Shown: positions 56,235-64,000, counted from the stretch's first letter. The stretch: 64,000 bases of DNA from Myxococcales bacterium (GCA_020633435.1 JACKDP010000002.1:510001-574000); one strand, 5' to 3'. Notes: generated from the sequence alone by a model not told the origin. Translations and numbers: made by a program.

Positions 56235-57320
56235 TCATTCGTCGCGGGGTGGCTCCAGGCGCAGGGCGCTGCGGCCGGTGACGCCATCGCGGCGGTAGAC
56301 GACCTCGACGCTGTCGCCGGGATCGTGGTTCTCCAGGGCCCGCAGCAGGTCGTCGCTGCTCTTCACGGTGAAGCCGCCGAGGCCCACGATGACGTCGCCG
56401 AGCAGCAGCCCCCCCTCGGCCCGCCGCGTCCCCCGGAGGCCGGCGCGGGCCGCGGGGCCGTCGGCCTCGACGTTCAGGAGCAGCACGCCCTCCAGGCCGA
56501 AGCGGCGGGCGAGGGCGTCGTCGGCGGCCTCCAGGCCCAGGCGGGGCCGCACGATGCGGCCGGCGCGGATGAGCTGGGGCACGACGCGGCGCACGGTGTC
56601 GACGGGCACCGCGAAGCCCACGCCGGCGCTGGCCCCCGTGGGGCTCTTGATGGCCGTGTTCACGCCGATGACGCGCCCCGCGCTGTCCAGCAGCGGCCCC
56701 CCCGAGTTGCCCGGGTTGATGGAGGCGTCCGTCTGCACGACGCCGTGGATGGTGCGCCCGCCCACGGCCCGCATCGTCCGCCCCACCGCGCTCACCACCC
56801 CCGTCGTCAGCGAGTGATCCAGCCCGAACGGGTTGCCGATGGCCAGGACGCGCTGCCCCACCTGCAGGTCCGCCGAGGTGCCGATCGCCACCGGGTGCAG
56901 GCGGTCGGCGGGGGCGTCGATGCGCAGGACGGCCAGGTCCTTCTCGGGGGAGGTGCCCACCACGCGGGCCGGCCAGACGGAGCGGTCGTACAGGGTCACC
57001 TGCACCACGTCCCCGCCGATCACGTGGTAGTTCGTGACGATGTGGCCGTCCTGATCCCAGACGAAGCCGCTGCCCGAGCCCTGGGGCACGGCGCCCACGT
57101 CCAGCGTCACCACGTCGCGCACCAGCTCGAGCGTGGTCAGGTACACGACGGACGGGGAGGTGCGGGAGAACAGGTCGATGGTGGCCTGCTCGTCGGCCCC
57201 CAGCGGCCCCCGGGGCGTCACGGCCCGGTCGGCGGGCCGCCGCAGGCTGGGGATGGCCAGGCCCACGCCGACGCCGACCACCAGCGTCGCCACGGGCAAG
57301 AGGCGGGTGAGGGCGCCCAC
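56235..57320 (-). CDS. HtrA/DegP-like serine protease with one PDZ domain
   Basis: 361 residues from GTG 57320. An N-terminal membrane helix (LLPVATLVVGVGVGLAI) anchors the protein. The trypsin-like domain has the triad His in GHIVTNYHVI, Asp in EKDLAVLRID, and Ser in NPGNSGGPLLD, and one PDZ follows (LEGVLLLNVEADGPAARAG; LLLGDVIVGLGGF). It resembles DegS or other single-PDZ HtrA proteases of envelope quality control, exposed to the periplasm. It starts 4 bp after the AI-2E-family gene, on the same strand, so the two are probably co-transcribed. Confidence 0.94.
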   Translation of the reverse strand: MGALTRLLPVATLVVGVGVGLAIPSLRRPADRAVTPRGPLGADEQATIDLFSRTSPSVVYLTTLELVRDVVTLDVGAVPQGSGSGFVWDQDGHIVTNYHVIGGDVVQVTLYDRSVWPARVVGTSPEKDLAVLRIDAPADRLHPVAIGTSADLQVGQRVLAIGNPFGLDHSLTTGVVSAVGRTMRAVGGRTIHGVVQTDASINPGNSGGPLLDSAGRVIGVNTAIKSPTGASAGVGFAVPVDTVRRVVPQLIRAGRIVRPRLGLEAADDALARRFGLEGVLLLNVEADGPAARAGLRGTRRAEGGLLLGDVIVGLGGFTVKSSDDLLRALENHDPGDSVEVVYRRDGVTGRSALRLEPPRDE

Positions 57321-57324
57321 CGCG

Positions 57325-58371
57325 TCAGCCCGTCATGAGCGTCGCGACGGGGGCCAGCGCCGGGATGCGGGCGAAGACCAGCTTCACCGACACCATGATG
57401 GGCACGGCCAGGATCATGCCGACGGGCCCCCAGATGACGCCCCAGAGCAGCATCGACAGCACCACCACCAGCGGCGAGAGCTTCACCGTCTGCCCCACGT
57501 AGCGCGGATCGATGACGCTGCCGATGACCCCGTTGATGGCCACCAGCCCCACCGCCACGCCGGTGGCGCCCAGGGCCGTCATCTCGGGATCCACGGTCAC
57601 CAGCAGCATGGGCGGCAGCGAGGCCACCATGGCGCCCACGGTCGGGATGAAGTTCAGGGGGAAGGCGATGAGGCCCCAGAAGAGGGCGAAGTCGACCTGG
57701 CAGGCCTCCAGGAACGCCCAGACGCAGATGGCCGTGAAGGCGCTGACGACCGTCTTGGCCACCACGTACGCCCGCACGTCGCTGCCGATGGCCTCCAGGG
57801 CCCCCAGGACGGGGTGCTCGGCGCCGAAGGCCTGGCTGAAGCGGTCCCGCAGGCGCCGGCCCTCGTGCAGCACGAAGCCGGCCAGCAGCAGCGTCAGGAA
57901 CAGGTAGCCCAGCATCGTGCCGAGCGTCTGCACGCTCTCCTGCACCAGGGCCACGCCCTCCGCCAGGGCCTCGGGCACCAGCCGCTCGCTCACCTGCCGC
58001 CGGATCTCCGTCCGCTCCTGCTCAGGGGCCACCCGCGTCAGCAGGCTGTCGACCGCGCCGGACACCTGCTGGGTGATCTGGGCCTGATATTTCGGCAGCT
58101 CCTTGGCCAGGGGGCCGGCCGTGGCCACGAAGACGAGGATGATGCCGAGGGCCGGCAGCGTGGCCGCCAGCTCGGCCAGCAGGATGGCGAGGGGGTGCCC
58201 GACGCGGTGGCGGACCAGCCACGCCACCATGGGCGTGACCACCACCGCCAGCAGGATGGCGAGGAAGAGCGGCACCAGGATCGCCTTGAGCTGCACCAGC
58301 AGGAACCCGATGAGCACGATGGCCGCCAGGCGGCCGGCCACGCTGCCCCCGCCGGGCGAGCCGGAGAGCAT
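57325..58371 (-). CDS. AI-2E/PerM-family membrane permease
   Basis: 348 residues from ATG 58371; TTG 58410 and starts further up are in frame but extend into the non-coding, AT-richer leader. It has seven or eight hydrophobic segments (IVLIGFLLVQLKAILVPLFL; MVAWLVRHRVGHPLAIL; LGYLFLTLLLAGFVLHEGR; ALFWGLIAFPLNFIPTVGAM; LSMLLWGVIWGPVGMILAVP) in the order of the family. The conserved FLPxVG-like FIPTVGAMVASLPP and GxxxGxxLAVP motifs are there. Family members transport diverse small molecules or act in envelope stress; autoinducer-2 export is proved only for a few. First gene of the minus-strand group. Confidence 0.92.
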   Translation of the reverse strand: MLSGSPGGGSVAGRLAAIVLIGFLLVQLKAILVPLFLAILLAVVVTPMVAWLVRHRVGHPLAILLAELAATLPALGIILVFVATAGPLAKELPKYQAQITQQVSGAVDSLLTRVAPEQERTEIRRQVSERLVPEALAEGVALVQESVQTLGTMLGYLFLTLLLAGFVLHEGRRLRDRFSQAFGAEHPVLGALEAIGSDVRAYVVAKTVVSAFTAICVWAFLEACQVDFALFWGLIAFPLNFIPTVGAMVASLPPMLLVTVDPEMTALGATGVAVGLVAINGVIGSVIDPRYVGQTVKLSPLVVVLSMLLWGVIWGPVGMILAVPIMVSVKLVFARIPALAPVATLMTG

Positions 58372-58480
58372 GGGCAGGGTGTTGCGGGGCGGTGGCGGCT
58401 GGTCGTCCAAGGCGTACTTTCGGGTGCAGCAACGGCCGGATGATAGCACCAGCGAGGCCGATGGGAAGGCTCCAATGTAG

Positions 58481-58508
58481 ACGACTGCATACGCATGTTT
58501 GCAGTCGT
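58481..58508. promoter_or_regulatory. 28-bp dyad with overlapping -35 element in the intergenic region
   Basis: ACGACTGCA (58481-58489) and TGCAGTCGT (58500-58508) form perfect 9-bp arms around a 10-bp spacer. A consensus TTGACA lies at 58508-58513, beginning on the last base of the right arm; no good -10 follows at 16-18 bp. A shorter pair CGCACA/TGTGCG lies further downstream (about 58527-58551). It lies in the 300-bp, lower-GC gap (58372-58671) between the divergent AI-2E permease and small-protein genes. No gene is seen in that gap. Probably an operator; regulator unknown. Confidence 0.5.
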
Positions 58509-58671
58509 TGACATGTCCTGTTCCAGCGCACACCCTGCGACCACACTGTGCGAAATCTTGGAATCTCTACGTTTTCCGGCGCGGGTAGGTAGTTTCCGGC
58601 CCTTGTATTGTGTTCGGCTTTCTGCTCTCTTGGAGGTGCGCATTGTTCAGACCCCCTCCTGAGGATGTGAA

Positions 58672-59118
58672 ATGTCTCTCCAGATTGAAGTCCCGCTGCA
58701 CATGCTGCAGAGCCCTGCCGTCGCCCGCTCGGTCGCGGAGTTGATGAGGGCCCTCGCCACCGATCCCAGCGTCGCGCGCCCCCCGCGCAACGCCGGCTCG
58801 GCCCCGGCGCTGGCCCCCGTCGCTTCCGCCCCGGCGGCCCGTCCTGCCCGCACCGCCCCCGTCTCGGAGGCCTGGAATCGCTACCTCGCGGCGCTCCCCG
58901 AGCCGTCGCGGCGGTTCCTGGAGCTCCTGGAGCAGCGCGGCCAGATCACCGTGGATGAGGCCGTGAGCCTGCTGGGCCTCCCGGGCCCGAAGGCCATGGG
59001 CGGCCTCACCGGCGCCATGCGGCGCTGGGCCCCCAAGAAGGGGGTCGAGCTGCCCTTCATGGCCATCACCGACAACCAGCGCCGCCGCGCCTGGGTCTGG
59101 ACGGGCATCCGCGCCTGA
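58672..59118 (+). CDS. Small protein of unknown function with helical C-terminal domain
   Basis: 148 residues from ATG 58672 with GAGG 7 nt upstream. The N terminus (SLQIEVPLHMLQSPAVARSV) and a helical start are followed by a Pro/Ala linker (about 42-63). A compact domain of about 80 residues then follows (EAWNRYLAALPEPSRRFLEL; QGQITVDEAVSLLGLPG-like; MRRWAPKKGVELPF; DNQRRRAWVWTG). The domain could be a winged helix because of the helix-turn-helix spacing and final beta hairpin, but I do not recognise a family. There is no signal peptide. It has a long leader with a dyad, so it is likely regulated. Confidence 0.75.
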   Translation: MSLQIEVPLHMLQSPAVARSVAELMRALATDPSVARPPRNAGSAPALAPVASAPAARPARTAPVSEAWNRYLAALPEPSRRFLELLEQRGQITVDEAVSLLGLPGPKAMGGLTGAMRRWAPKKGVELPFMAITDNQRRRAWVWTGIRA

Positions 59119-59242
59119 CCGGCCCCACCCCCCGCCTGTCCCCCCAAAATCCCGCCCAGCACACCGTCCGTGGATCGGCGTCCGCCCCTCTGGCAGACTG
59201 CCGCCACCTTTTGGGCGCCCTCACGGCGCCGGGAGTGCTCGC

Positions 59243-60517
59243 ATGCTGGGAGTCCGCACCTCGTCTCTGCTCGCCCTGGGCCTCGCCCTCGCCGCCTGCC
59301 AGGCCGATGAGCCCGGCGGCCCCGGCGGGGCGCTGCTGCTGACCCCGAGCGCGCAGGACGCGGGCTCCCCGCCGGTGGCCGACGCCGCCCCCCGCCCCGC
59401 CCAGGACGCCAGCCCCCGCCCCGCCGAGGACGCGGCGCCGCGCCCGGAGCGCGACGCCGCGCCGCGCCCGGACGCCTCGCCCGAGCCCGAGCCGGAGCCC
59501 GAGCCCGAGCCCGAGCCCGAGCCGGAGCCCGAGCCGGAGCCCGAGCCCGACCCGCTCCCGCCCGATCCCGGCGTGAACGCTGGCTGGATCGGCGGCCCCT
59601 GCGCCGGGGACGCCGACTGTGACTACCCGGAGGGCTTCTGTCTGGGCGCGGACGAGGGCTACCCCCGCGGGCAGTGCAGCCTGGGCTGCGATCGCTTCTG
59701 CCCCGACCAGGCCGGCATGCCGGTGACCTTCTGCGTCGACGACGTCATCGTCGGCTCGGGGGCCTGCGTGCAGCGCTGCGACTACGAGGCGTTCCCCGAC
59801 GGCTGCCGGCCCGGCTACCACTGCGAGAACCGCGGCCGCTTCGGCGAGCCCGACACCCGCCGCGGGGTCTGCGTCCCCGGCCTGCCGATGCCCGATCCCG
59901 ACCTGGGCTGCGTCGATCAGCTCGACGCCCTCGGGGTGCAGTATGTGCGCGCCAACGATCCCATGGATCACCCCGACGGCCGCGCCGATCTGACCTGCGA
60001 CATCGAGGGGCCTGTGTCGGTCTCCAGCCCGATCAACGGTGTCAACTATCTGTATTACAACCAGAATGCCCCACGACCCATCTTCGCGTCCTGCCACCTG
60101 GCCGCGGCGCTGCACGAACTCTCGGCGCTCCTGCGGGAGCTCGACATCGTGCAGGTGGGCCACATCGGCACCTACAACTGTCGCCTGATCGGCGGCACCG
60201 ACCAGCTCAGCGAGCACGGCCACGCCAACGCCATCGACCTGGCGTGGTTCCGCACCTCCGACGGCCACGAGTACAACGTCGAGGATCACTGGGAGCACGA
60301 CGTCGACGCCCCGCGGACGCACGAGGGCCAGGTGCTGCAGCGCATCGCCCAGGAGATGTTCCGCCGGCGCATCTTCAACATCATCCTGACGCCCAACTAC
60401 AACGCCGCCCACGACAACCACTTCCACGTGGATCTGACGCCCGGGGCCCGCTACATCGGCCGCGCCGACGGGCCGGTCGGCGGCGTGTACATGGGGCCGA
60501 ACGAGCACGGAGACTGA
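59243..60517 (+). CDS. M15/extensin-like D,D-peptidase-type lipoprotein
   Basis: 424 residues from ATG 59243. The signal LLALGLALAACQ ends in a lipobox Cys. An Asp/Ala/Pro-rich stretch and a (EP)n repeat (about residues 75-105) form a long linker. A Cys-rich domain of about 115-215 (CAGDADCDYPEGFCLG; CDRFCPDQAG) follows, then an extensin-like C-terminal domain, a family related to M15 peptidases (from about 225). It has YNCRLIGGTDQLSEHGHANA followed by IDLAWF, and NAAHDNHFHVDL, giving the zinc His/Asp/His set. It probably trims peptidoglycan stem peptides or crosslinks at the outer membrane. The linker would span the periplasm or surface. Confidence 0.87.
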   Translation: MLGVRTSSLLALGLALAACQADEPGGPGGALLLTPSAQDAGSPPVADAAPRPAQDASPRPAEDAAPRPERDAAPRPDASPEPEPEPEPEPEPEPEPEPEPEPDPLPPDPGVNAGWIGGPCAGDADCDYPEGFCLGADEGYPRGQCSLGCDRFCPDQAGMPVTFCVDDVIVGSGACVQRCDYEAFPDGCRPGYHCENRGRFGEPDTRRGVCVPGLPMPDPDLGCVDQLDALGVQYVRANDPMDHPDGRADLTCDIEGPVSVSSPINGVNYLYYNQNAPRPIFASCHLAAALHELSALLRELDIVQVGHIGTYNCRLIGGTDQLSEHGHANAIDLAWFRTSDGHEYNVEDHWEHDVDAPRTHEGQVLQRIAQEMFRRRIFNIILTPNYNAAHDNHFHVDLTPGARYIGRADGPVGGVYMGPNEHGD

Positions 60518-60521
60518 GCGC

Positions 60522-61473
60522 GTGAGACGCACCGGGGGCGGGTCGTACCCGCTGATCGTGGGGGTGATCGCCCTCGGCGCCGTGCTGGCCGTCTGGCAGC
60601 TCGGCGAGGCGCCGGCGCCCACCGCCGCCCCGCCCTCCGCGGCCCCGCCCGACGCGGCGGTGCCCACGGCCGCCCCTGACGCGGAGGTGCCCGTGCCGCG
60701 GCTCGCCTGGACGCTGACCGGCGCCACGCTCCCCACGGCCGCGGACCTCGCGAGCTGCCTGCGGGCCGGTGGCTGGGACCGCGTCCGCGTCCTCGGCGGC
60801 AAGGGGCGCCCCCTCACCATCACCCATGGACCGCTCGCCATGCCCCTCGTGCTCGAGGCCGGCGCGGACGGCGTCGTCGTGCGCAGCCCCCTGGCCGAGA
60901 AGCGCCACCTCGCCTTGAGCCTGCACGCCGCGGTGACGGCCTGCGCGGCGGAGGGGGCGACGGGGCTGGTGGATGAGGTGACGGGCGCCCACGCCGAGCA
61001 GCGCCCGTCCACCCGCCGCGACGCCGGCCTGCCGCTGCCCCTGCTCGTCGCGATCGAGGCGACGCCCACCGCCCTCTACACCCGGGGCCTGGGCCGGCTC
61101 GGGCTCTTCGACGTCCTGCTGCTGGGGCCCGACTCCCCCCGCAACCGCCGGACGCTGGAGCGCGCGGCCGTGGCCGTCCTGCTGGCCGACGATCCCGCCA
61201 CCACCGCCCTGACCCTGGGCGACCGGTCGGTGCCCCTCGTCGGATCCGAGGCCGCGTGGTGGCCGGCCGACGCGCCCGGCGGCCTGCGGGGCCTGGGCAG
61301 CGCCGACGCCGCGTTCGCCCTGCCGGCCCTCCCGGCGGCCCCGCCCACCCAGGCGGCGCCCGCGTCGGCGGCGGCCCCTCCGACCGCCAGCCCGCCGCGC
61401 CGGGTGCGGCCCGCCCTGCCCCACGGCCCCCCGGCCGGCGGCCGCGCCCGTCTTCCGCCCCGAGTATCGCTGA
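60522..61473 (+). CDS. Anchored periplasmic protein of unknown function, probable C-terminal frameshift
   Basis: GTG 60522 starts 4 bp after the M15 gene. A single membrane helix (SYPLIVGVIALGAVLAVWQL) is followed by a Pro/Ala linker and a folded part (LAWTLTGATLPTAADLASCL, RVRVLGGKGRPLTITHGPLA, LHAAVTACAAEGATGLVDEV). The continuous frame runs to 61583 and would overlap cysK by 60 bp with unnatural Arg/Pro-rich sequence. If the C6 run at 61427-61432 is one base too long, the frame ends naturally as APVFRPEYR at 61473. The linker and anchor suggest a periplasmic protein; the function is not recognised. Confidence 0.65.
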
Positions 61474-61522
61474 CAGGCCAACCGGGCCGGCGTATGGTGC
61501 GGGGGCGGCGCAGCGAGGACAC

Positions 61523-62461
61523 ATGGGGCGCATCTACGACGACATCACCCAGACCATCGGCCGCACGCCGCTGGTCCGCCTGAACCGGGTCACGGCGGGC
61601 CTGGGCGCCACCGTCCTGGCCAAGCTGGAGTTCTTCAACCCGCTCTCCAGCGTCAAGGACCGCGCCGGCCTCGCCATGATCGAGGAGGCGGAGGCCCGCG
61701 GCGCCCTGACCCCGGCCACCGTGCTCATCGAGGCCACCAGCGGCAACACCGGCATCGCCCTGGCCTTCGCGGCGGCCGTGAAGGGCTACCGCCTCATCCT
61801 GACCATGCCCGAGACCATGTCGGAGGAGCGGCGCGCCCTCCTCGCCGGCCTGGGCGCCGAGCTGGAGCTGACCCCCGCCGCCACCGGCATGCAGGGCGCC
61901 GTCGACCGCGCCCGCGAGCTGGCGCGCACGCTGCCCAACGCCTTGATCTTGCAGCAGTTTTCCAACCCGGCCGGCCCCGCGATGCACGCCCGCACCACGG
62001 GCCCCGAGATCTGGGAAGACACCGGCGGCCGACTGGACGTCTTCGTGGCCGGGGTGGGCACCGGCGGGACGATCACCGGCGTCGGCCGGTTCCTGAAGGC
62101 GCAGAACCCCCGCATCCGCATCATCGCGGTCGAGCCCGCCACCTCCCCCGTCCTGGCGGGCGGTCGCCCCGGCGGCCACCAGATCCAGGGCATCGGCGCG
62201 GGCTTCGTCCCCCCCGTCCTCGACCGCTCCGTCGTCGACGAGTACGTCACGGTGACGGACGAGGAGGCCTTCGACCACGCGCGCACCCTCGCGCGCCTCG
62301 AGGGCATCCCTGCGGGCATCTCCTCGGGGGCGGCGTGCCGCGCGGCCCTCGAGGTCGCGTCCCGGCCGGCGTACGCGGGCGCCACCATCGTGACGCTGTT
62401 CGCCTCCTCGGCCGAGCGCTACCTGTCCACCCGCCTCTACCGGGATCTCGTCCGCTCGTGA
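61523..62461 (+). CDS. cysK: Cysteine synthase (O-acetylserine sulfhydrylase)
   Basis: 312 residues from ATG 61523. PLP-lysine is in NPLSSVKDRAGLAMI, the substrate loop in IEATSGNTGIALAF, and the phosphate-binding loop in AGVGTGGTITGVGR. The family ends IQGIGAGFVPPVLD and GISSGAACRAAL are intact. It makes cysteine from O-acetylserine and sulfide, in the cytosol. The stop overlaps the following reductase-like gene as GTGA, so the two are translated together. Confidence 0.95.
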   Translation: MGRIYDDITQTIGRTPLVRLNRVTAGLGATVLAKLEFFNPLSSVKDRAGLAMIEEAEARGALTPATVLIEATSGNTGIALAFAAAVKGYRLILTMPETMSEERRALLAGLGAELELTPAATGMQGAVDRARELARTLPNALILQQFSNPAGPAMHARTTGPEIWEDTGGRLDVFVAGVGTGGTITGVGRFLKAQNPRIRIIAVEPATSPVLAGGRPGGHQIQGIGAGFVPPVLDRSVVDEYVTVTDEEAFDHARTLARLEGIPAGISSGAACRAALEVASRPAYAGATIVTLFASSAERYLSTRLYRDLVRS

Positions 62462-63135
62462 CCGACGCTCGCTTCTCCGCCCAGGTCGTCGCCCGCCGCC
62501 CCGAGGGGCCGCGCGGCCAGGTGCTCACGCTGGCCGTACCCGCGGCCCTCGCCGCCGCCCATCGGCACGCCGGCCAGTACTGCGCCGTGGGCGTCTCCGG
62601 CGCCGAGGAGGGCATCTTCGCCCTCACGAGCCCCCCCGGCGCGCCCAACTTCGAGCTCTACATCCAGCCGGCCGGGGGCAGCAGCGACCGCCTCGTGGCG
62701 TGCGCCCTGGGCGCGACGGTCTCGGTCTCGGCGCCGGCGGGCGCGGGCTACGGCGTCGAGGCGGCCCTGGACGCCGGCGGCCCCCTCTACGCCCTCGGCG
62801 CGGGCAGCGGCCTCTCGGGCCTGCTCGCCGCCGCCCGCGTCATCCACGCCCGGGGCCGCACCTTCCGCCTCTACGCGGGCTTTCGCACCGTCGACGACGT
62901 CCTCTTCGCCGCCGACCTCGCCGCCTTCGCCGCGCGGGGCTCCCAGGTGCGCGTCATCCTCACGCGCCCGCCCGCCGGCCCCGGCCGCCGCGTCCAGCAC
63001 GCCCTCGCCGCCGACGCCGCCGACCTGCGGGACGCCTGGGTCCTGGCCTGCGGCCCCGCCGCCATGCAGGCCGACGCCCGCGCCACCTGCCTGGCGCTGG
63101 GCCTGCCCCCCGACCGCTTCCTGACCAACTACTGA
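62458..63135 (+). CDS. Ferredoxin-NADP reductase-like flavoprotein
   Basis: 225 residues from GTG 62458, overlapping the cysK stop. The FAD-binding barrel has HAGQYCAVGVSGA and FALTSPPGAPNFELYI. The NAD(P)-binding half has PLYALGAGSGLSGLLAAARV (in place of the usual G-G-x-G-x-x-P), RLYAGFRTVDDVLFAADLA and VLACGPAAMQADA. There is no iron-sulfur or ferredoxin domain, so it is a minimal FNR-type module that passes electrons between NAD(P)H and a partner. Link to sulfur metabolism is inferred from coupling with cysK. Confidence 0.85.
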   Translation: MTDARFSAQVVARRPEGPRGQVLTLAVPAALAAAHRHAGQYCAVGVSGAEEGIFALTSPPGAPNFELYIQPAGGSSDRLVACALGATVSVSAPAGAGYGVEAALDAGGPLYALGAGSGLSGLLAAARVIHARGRTFRLYAGFRTVDDVLFAADLAAFAARGSQVRVILTRPPAGPGRRVQHALAADAADLRDAWVLACGPAAMQADARATCLALGLPPDRFLTNY

Positions 63136-63140
63136 GCCCC

Positions 63141-63704
63141 ATGCGCCTCGCCAACCCCCTGGTTCTGCTCGGCTTTCTGCTCGTCGCGGGCCCCGCCGCC
63201 GCCGACGGCCGCGTCGACGCCCGCCTCGACATCGGCCCCAACGGCACCATCCGGGCCGACCTCGTCCTGGACCGGGCCCAGGCCACGGCCCTGCTCACGC
63301 TCGACCCCGAGGCCCCCGACGCGGCGCTCCGGGCGGCCCTCGCCGACGGCCTCGTCCCCGCCCTCGGCCGCTGGCTGCGCCTCTCCGCCGACCCCACTCC
63401 CTGCCTCTGGCAGGCCGCCACCTGGCAGGCCCAGGACGCCGGCCGCTACGCCATCGCCGCCACCGCCGCCTGCCCCCCGGCCCCGGCCTACGACCTGGAC
63501 TGGGGTGGCCGCCGCGCCACCCTCGCCGTCCGCGTGGCCTTCAGCGGCCGCGGCGTCGACGACCTGACCCTCGCCCCCGGCGACGCCCCCGCGCGCCTCA
63601 TCCGCCCCCCGCCCGCCACCGGCAGCGGCCTCCTGATCCCCGCCGGCATCGCCGCCGCCGTGGGCCTGCTCGGCTTCGCGTGGTGGCGCCGCCGCCGCCG
63701 TTGA
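63141..63704 (+). CDS. Secreted protein with C-terminal membrane anchor and Arg tail
   Basis: 187 residues from ATG 63141, 5 bp after the reductase gene. The signal peptide is LVLLGFLLVAGPAAADG. The mature part is a small beta-rich domain with two Cys (PTPCLWQAATW; TAACPPAPAYDLDW). The end, PPPATGSGLLIPAGIAAAVG followed by LLGFAWWRRRRR, is a hydrophobic helix plus Arg cluster like a C-terminal sorting/anchoring tail. It lacks the Cys expected of MYXO-CTERM. The enzyme role, if any, is not seen. Confidence 0.78.
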   Translation: MRLANPLVLLGFLLVAGPAAADGRVDARLDIGPNGTIRADLVLDRAQATALLTLDPEAPDAALRAALADGLVPALGRWLRLSADPTPCLWQAATWQAQDAGRYAIAATAACPPAPAYDLDWGGRRATLAVRVAFSGRGVDDLTLAPGDAPARLIRPPPATGSGLLIPAGIAAAVGLLGFAWWRRRRR

Positions 63705-63716
63705 CGAGGCGGCCCG

Positions 63717-64000
63717 TCAAGGTGGGCGGACGAACAGGCGTGGCAACCGCAAGAGGTCGGCCTCGGGACGCACGGGGCCAGGGATGCAGGTCACGGCCGA
63801 TGAAGCGCCGGCGCGCCGAACAGCAGCGACCACCCGGGCGTCGTGGGCGCCGTCCGGGTAGGCGAACGGGACCTCGGTCCCGAGCGGTCGCAGGGCCTCG
63901 ATGGAGAGCTCGACCTCTCGCTGGAGGGCGAGGTCGTCCACCTGGGTGAGGCGAGGATGGCCGACGCTGTGCGCTCCGACCCGCATGCCCGCGGCCGCGA
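63717..64000 (-). CDS. Polysaccharide deacetylase (NodB-like), C-terminal fragment
   Basis: The minus-strand frame is open to the window edge and has no natural start in view; the last residues visible read AAAGMRVGAHSVGHPRL. GAHSVGHPRLTQV corresponds to the metal-binding His-x-x-x-His of NodB deacetylases, and PFAYPDGAHDARVVAAV to the strand with the conserved aromatic-Pro-Asp/Tyr motif. The stop is at 63717. It probably removes acetyl or other groups from chitin-like or peptidoglycan polymers. It is convergent with the preceding gene, 12 bp between stops. Confidence 0.85.
   Translation of the reverse strand, partial: AAAGMRVGAHSVGHPRLTQVDDLALQREVELSIEALRPLGTEVPFAYPDGAHDARVVAAVRRAGASSAVTCIPGPVRPEADLLRLPRLFVRPP

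Noticed and set aside
53381..56281. Plus-strand frame of 966 codons opposite the lipase-like gene
   Set aside because: Antisense shadow of a well-supported gene; no recognisable domains.

Overview
This is a very GC-rich (roughly 70%) bacterial chromosome segment. It most resembles a Myxococcota (former Deltaproteobacteria) genome. The signs are cysteine-rich MopE and DUF4215 ('Myxococcus cysteine-rich') repeat lipoproteins, a serine/threonine kinase fused to an ATPase/TPR module, the cdsA-rseP-tsaB gene order, many short Asp/Ala- or Pro/Glu-rich lipoprotein linkers, and GC-saturated third codon positions. I cannot assign a genus from sequence alone.

Layout. 1-1830 holds the 3' part of a 23S rRNA gene, a complete 5S rRNA gene and a strong intrinsic terminator. 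1830-8400 is an insertion-sequence landing zone. It contains an intact IS66-family element with a perfect 8-bp target duplication, an IS256-family element sitting inside an array of modular 90-120 bp GC-rich repeats, and an IS630-family element. 8400-18000 carries a kinase/ATPase/TPR signalling protein, a pirin, a nitroreductase-DUF924 fusion, an LtrA-like membrane protein running into a Kir-type potassium channel through two compensating frameshifts, a NUDIX hydrolase, a membrane hydrolase-like protein and a small CxxCH lipoprotein. 18000-36350 alternates secreted cysteine-rich or lectin-like lipoproteins with housekeeping enzymes (1-Cys peroxiredoxin, RNase G, Leu/Glu-type dehydrogenase). 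It includes a very large modular surface lipoprotein (MopE, C-type lectin, 16 DUF4215 repeats, three fibrinogen-like domains) flanked by two paralogous TetR regulators.

36350-42823 is a tightly overlapping minus-strand cell-envelope operon: murI, an unknown gene, ftsE, ftsX, an EnvC-like activator, a C-terminal processing protease and a divergent polysaccharide deacetylase. 42864-53262 has a large lipoprotein, a FadL-type outer-membrane channel, a lidless Hsp70 coupled to a receiver/J-domain protein, then cdsA, rseP, tsaB and an NrdG-like radical SAM gene. 53273-58371 is a minus-strand group (AI-2E/PerM-family permease, HtrA-type protease, lipase-like lipoprotein). 58672-64000 has a small unknown protein behind a long dyad, an M15/extensin-like lipoprotein, cysK, a ferredoxin-reductase-like protein, a secreted membrane-anchored protein and the C-terminal part of a polysaccharide deacetylase that runs off the window.

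Working together, most of the region is about the envelope: divisome-linked peptidoglycan remodelling (MurI, FtsEX, EnvC, Ctp, M15), phospholipid synthesis (CdsA), envelope stress proteolysis (RseP, HtrA) and outer-membrane or secreted proteins. The least ordinary items are the modular repeat array disrupted by an IS256 element, the lidless Hsp70 with its receiver-J-domain partner, the LtrA-Kir arrangement, and the fibrinogen-like/lectin lipoprotein. Several apparent frameshifts coincide with C6 runs or repetitive tracts, so base-calling error is a live explanation for the broken genes.
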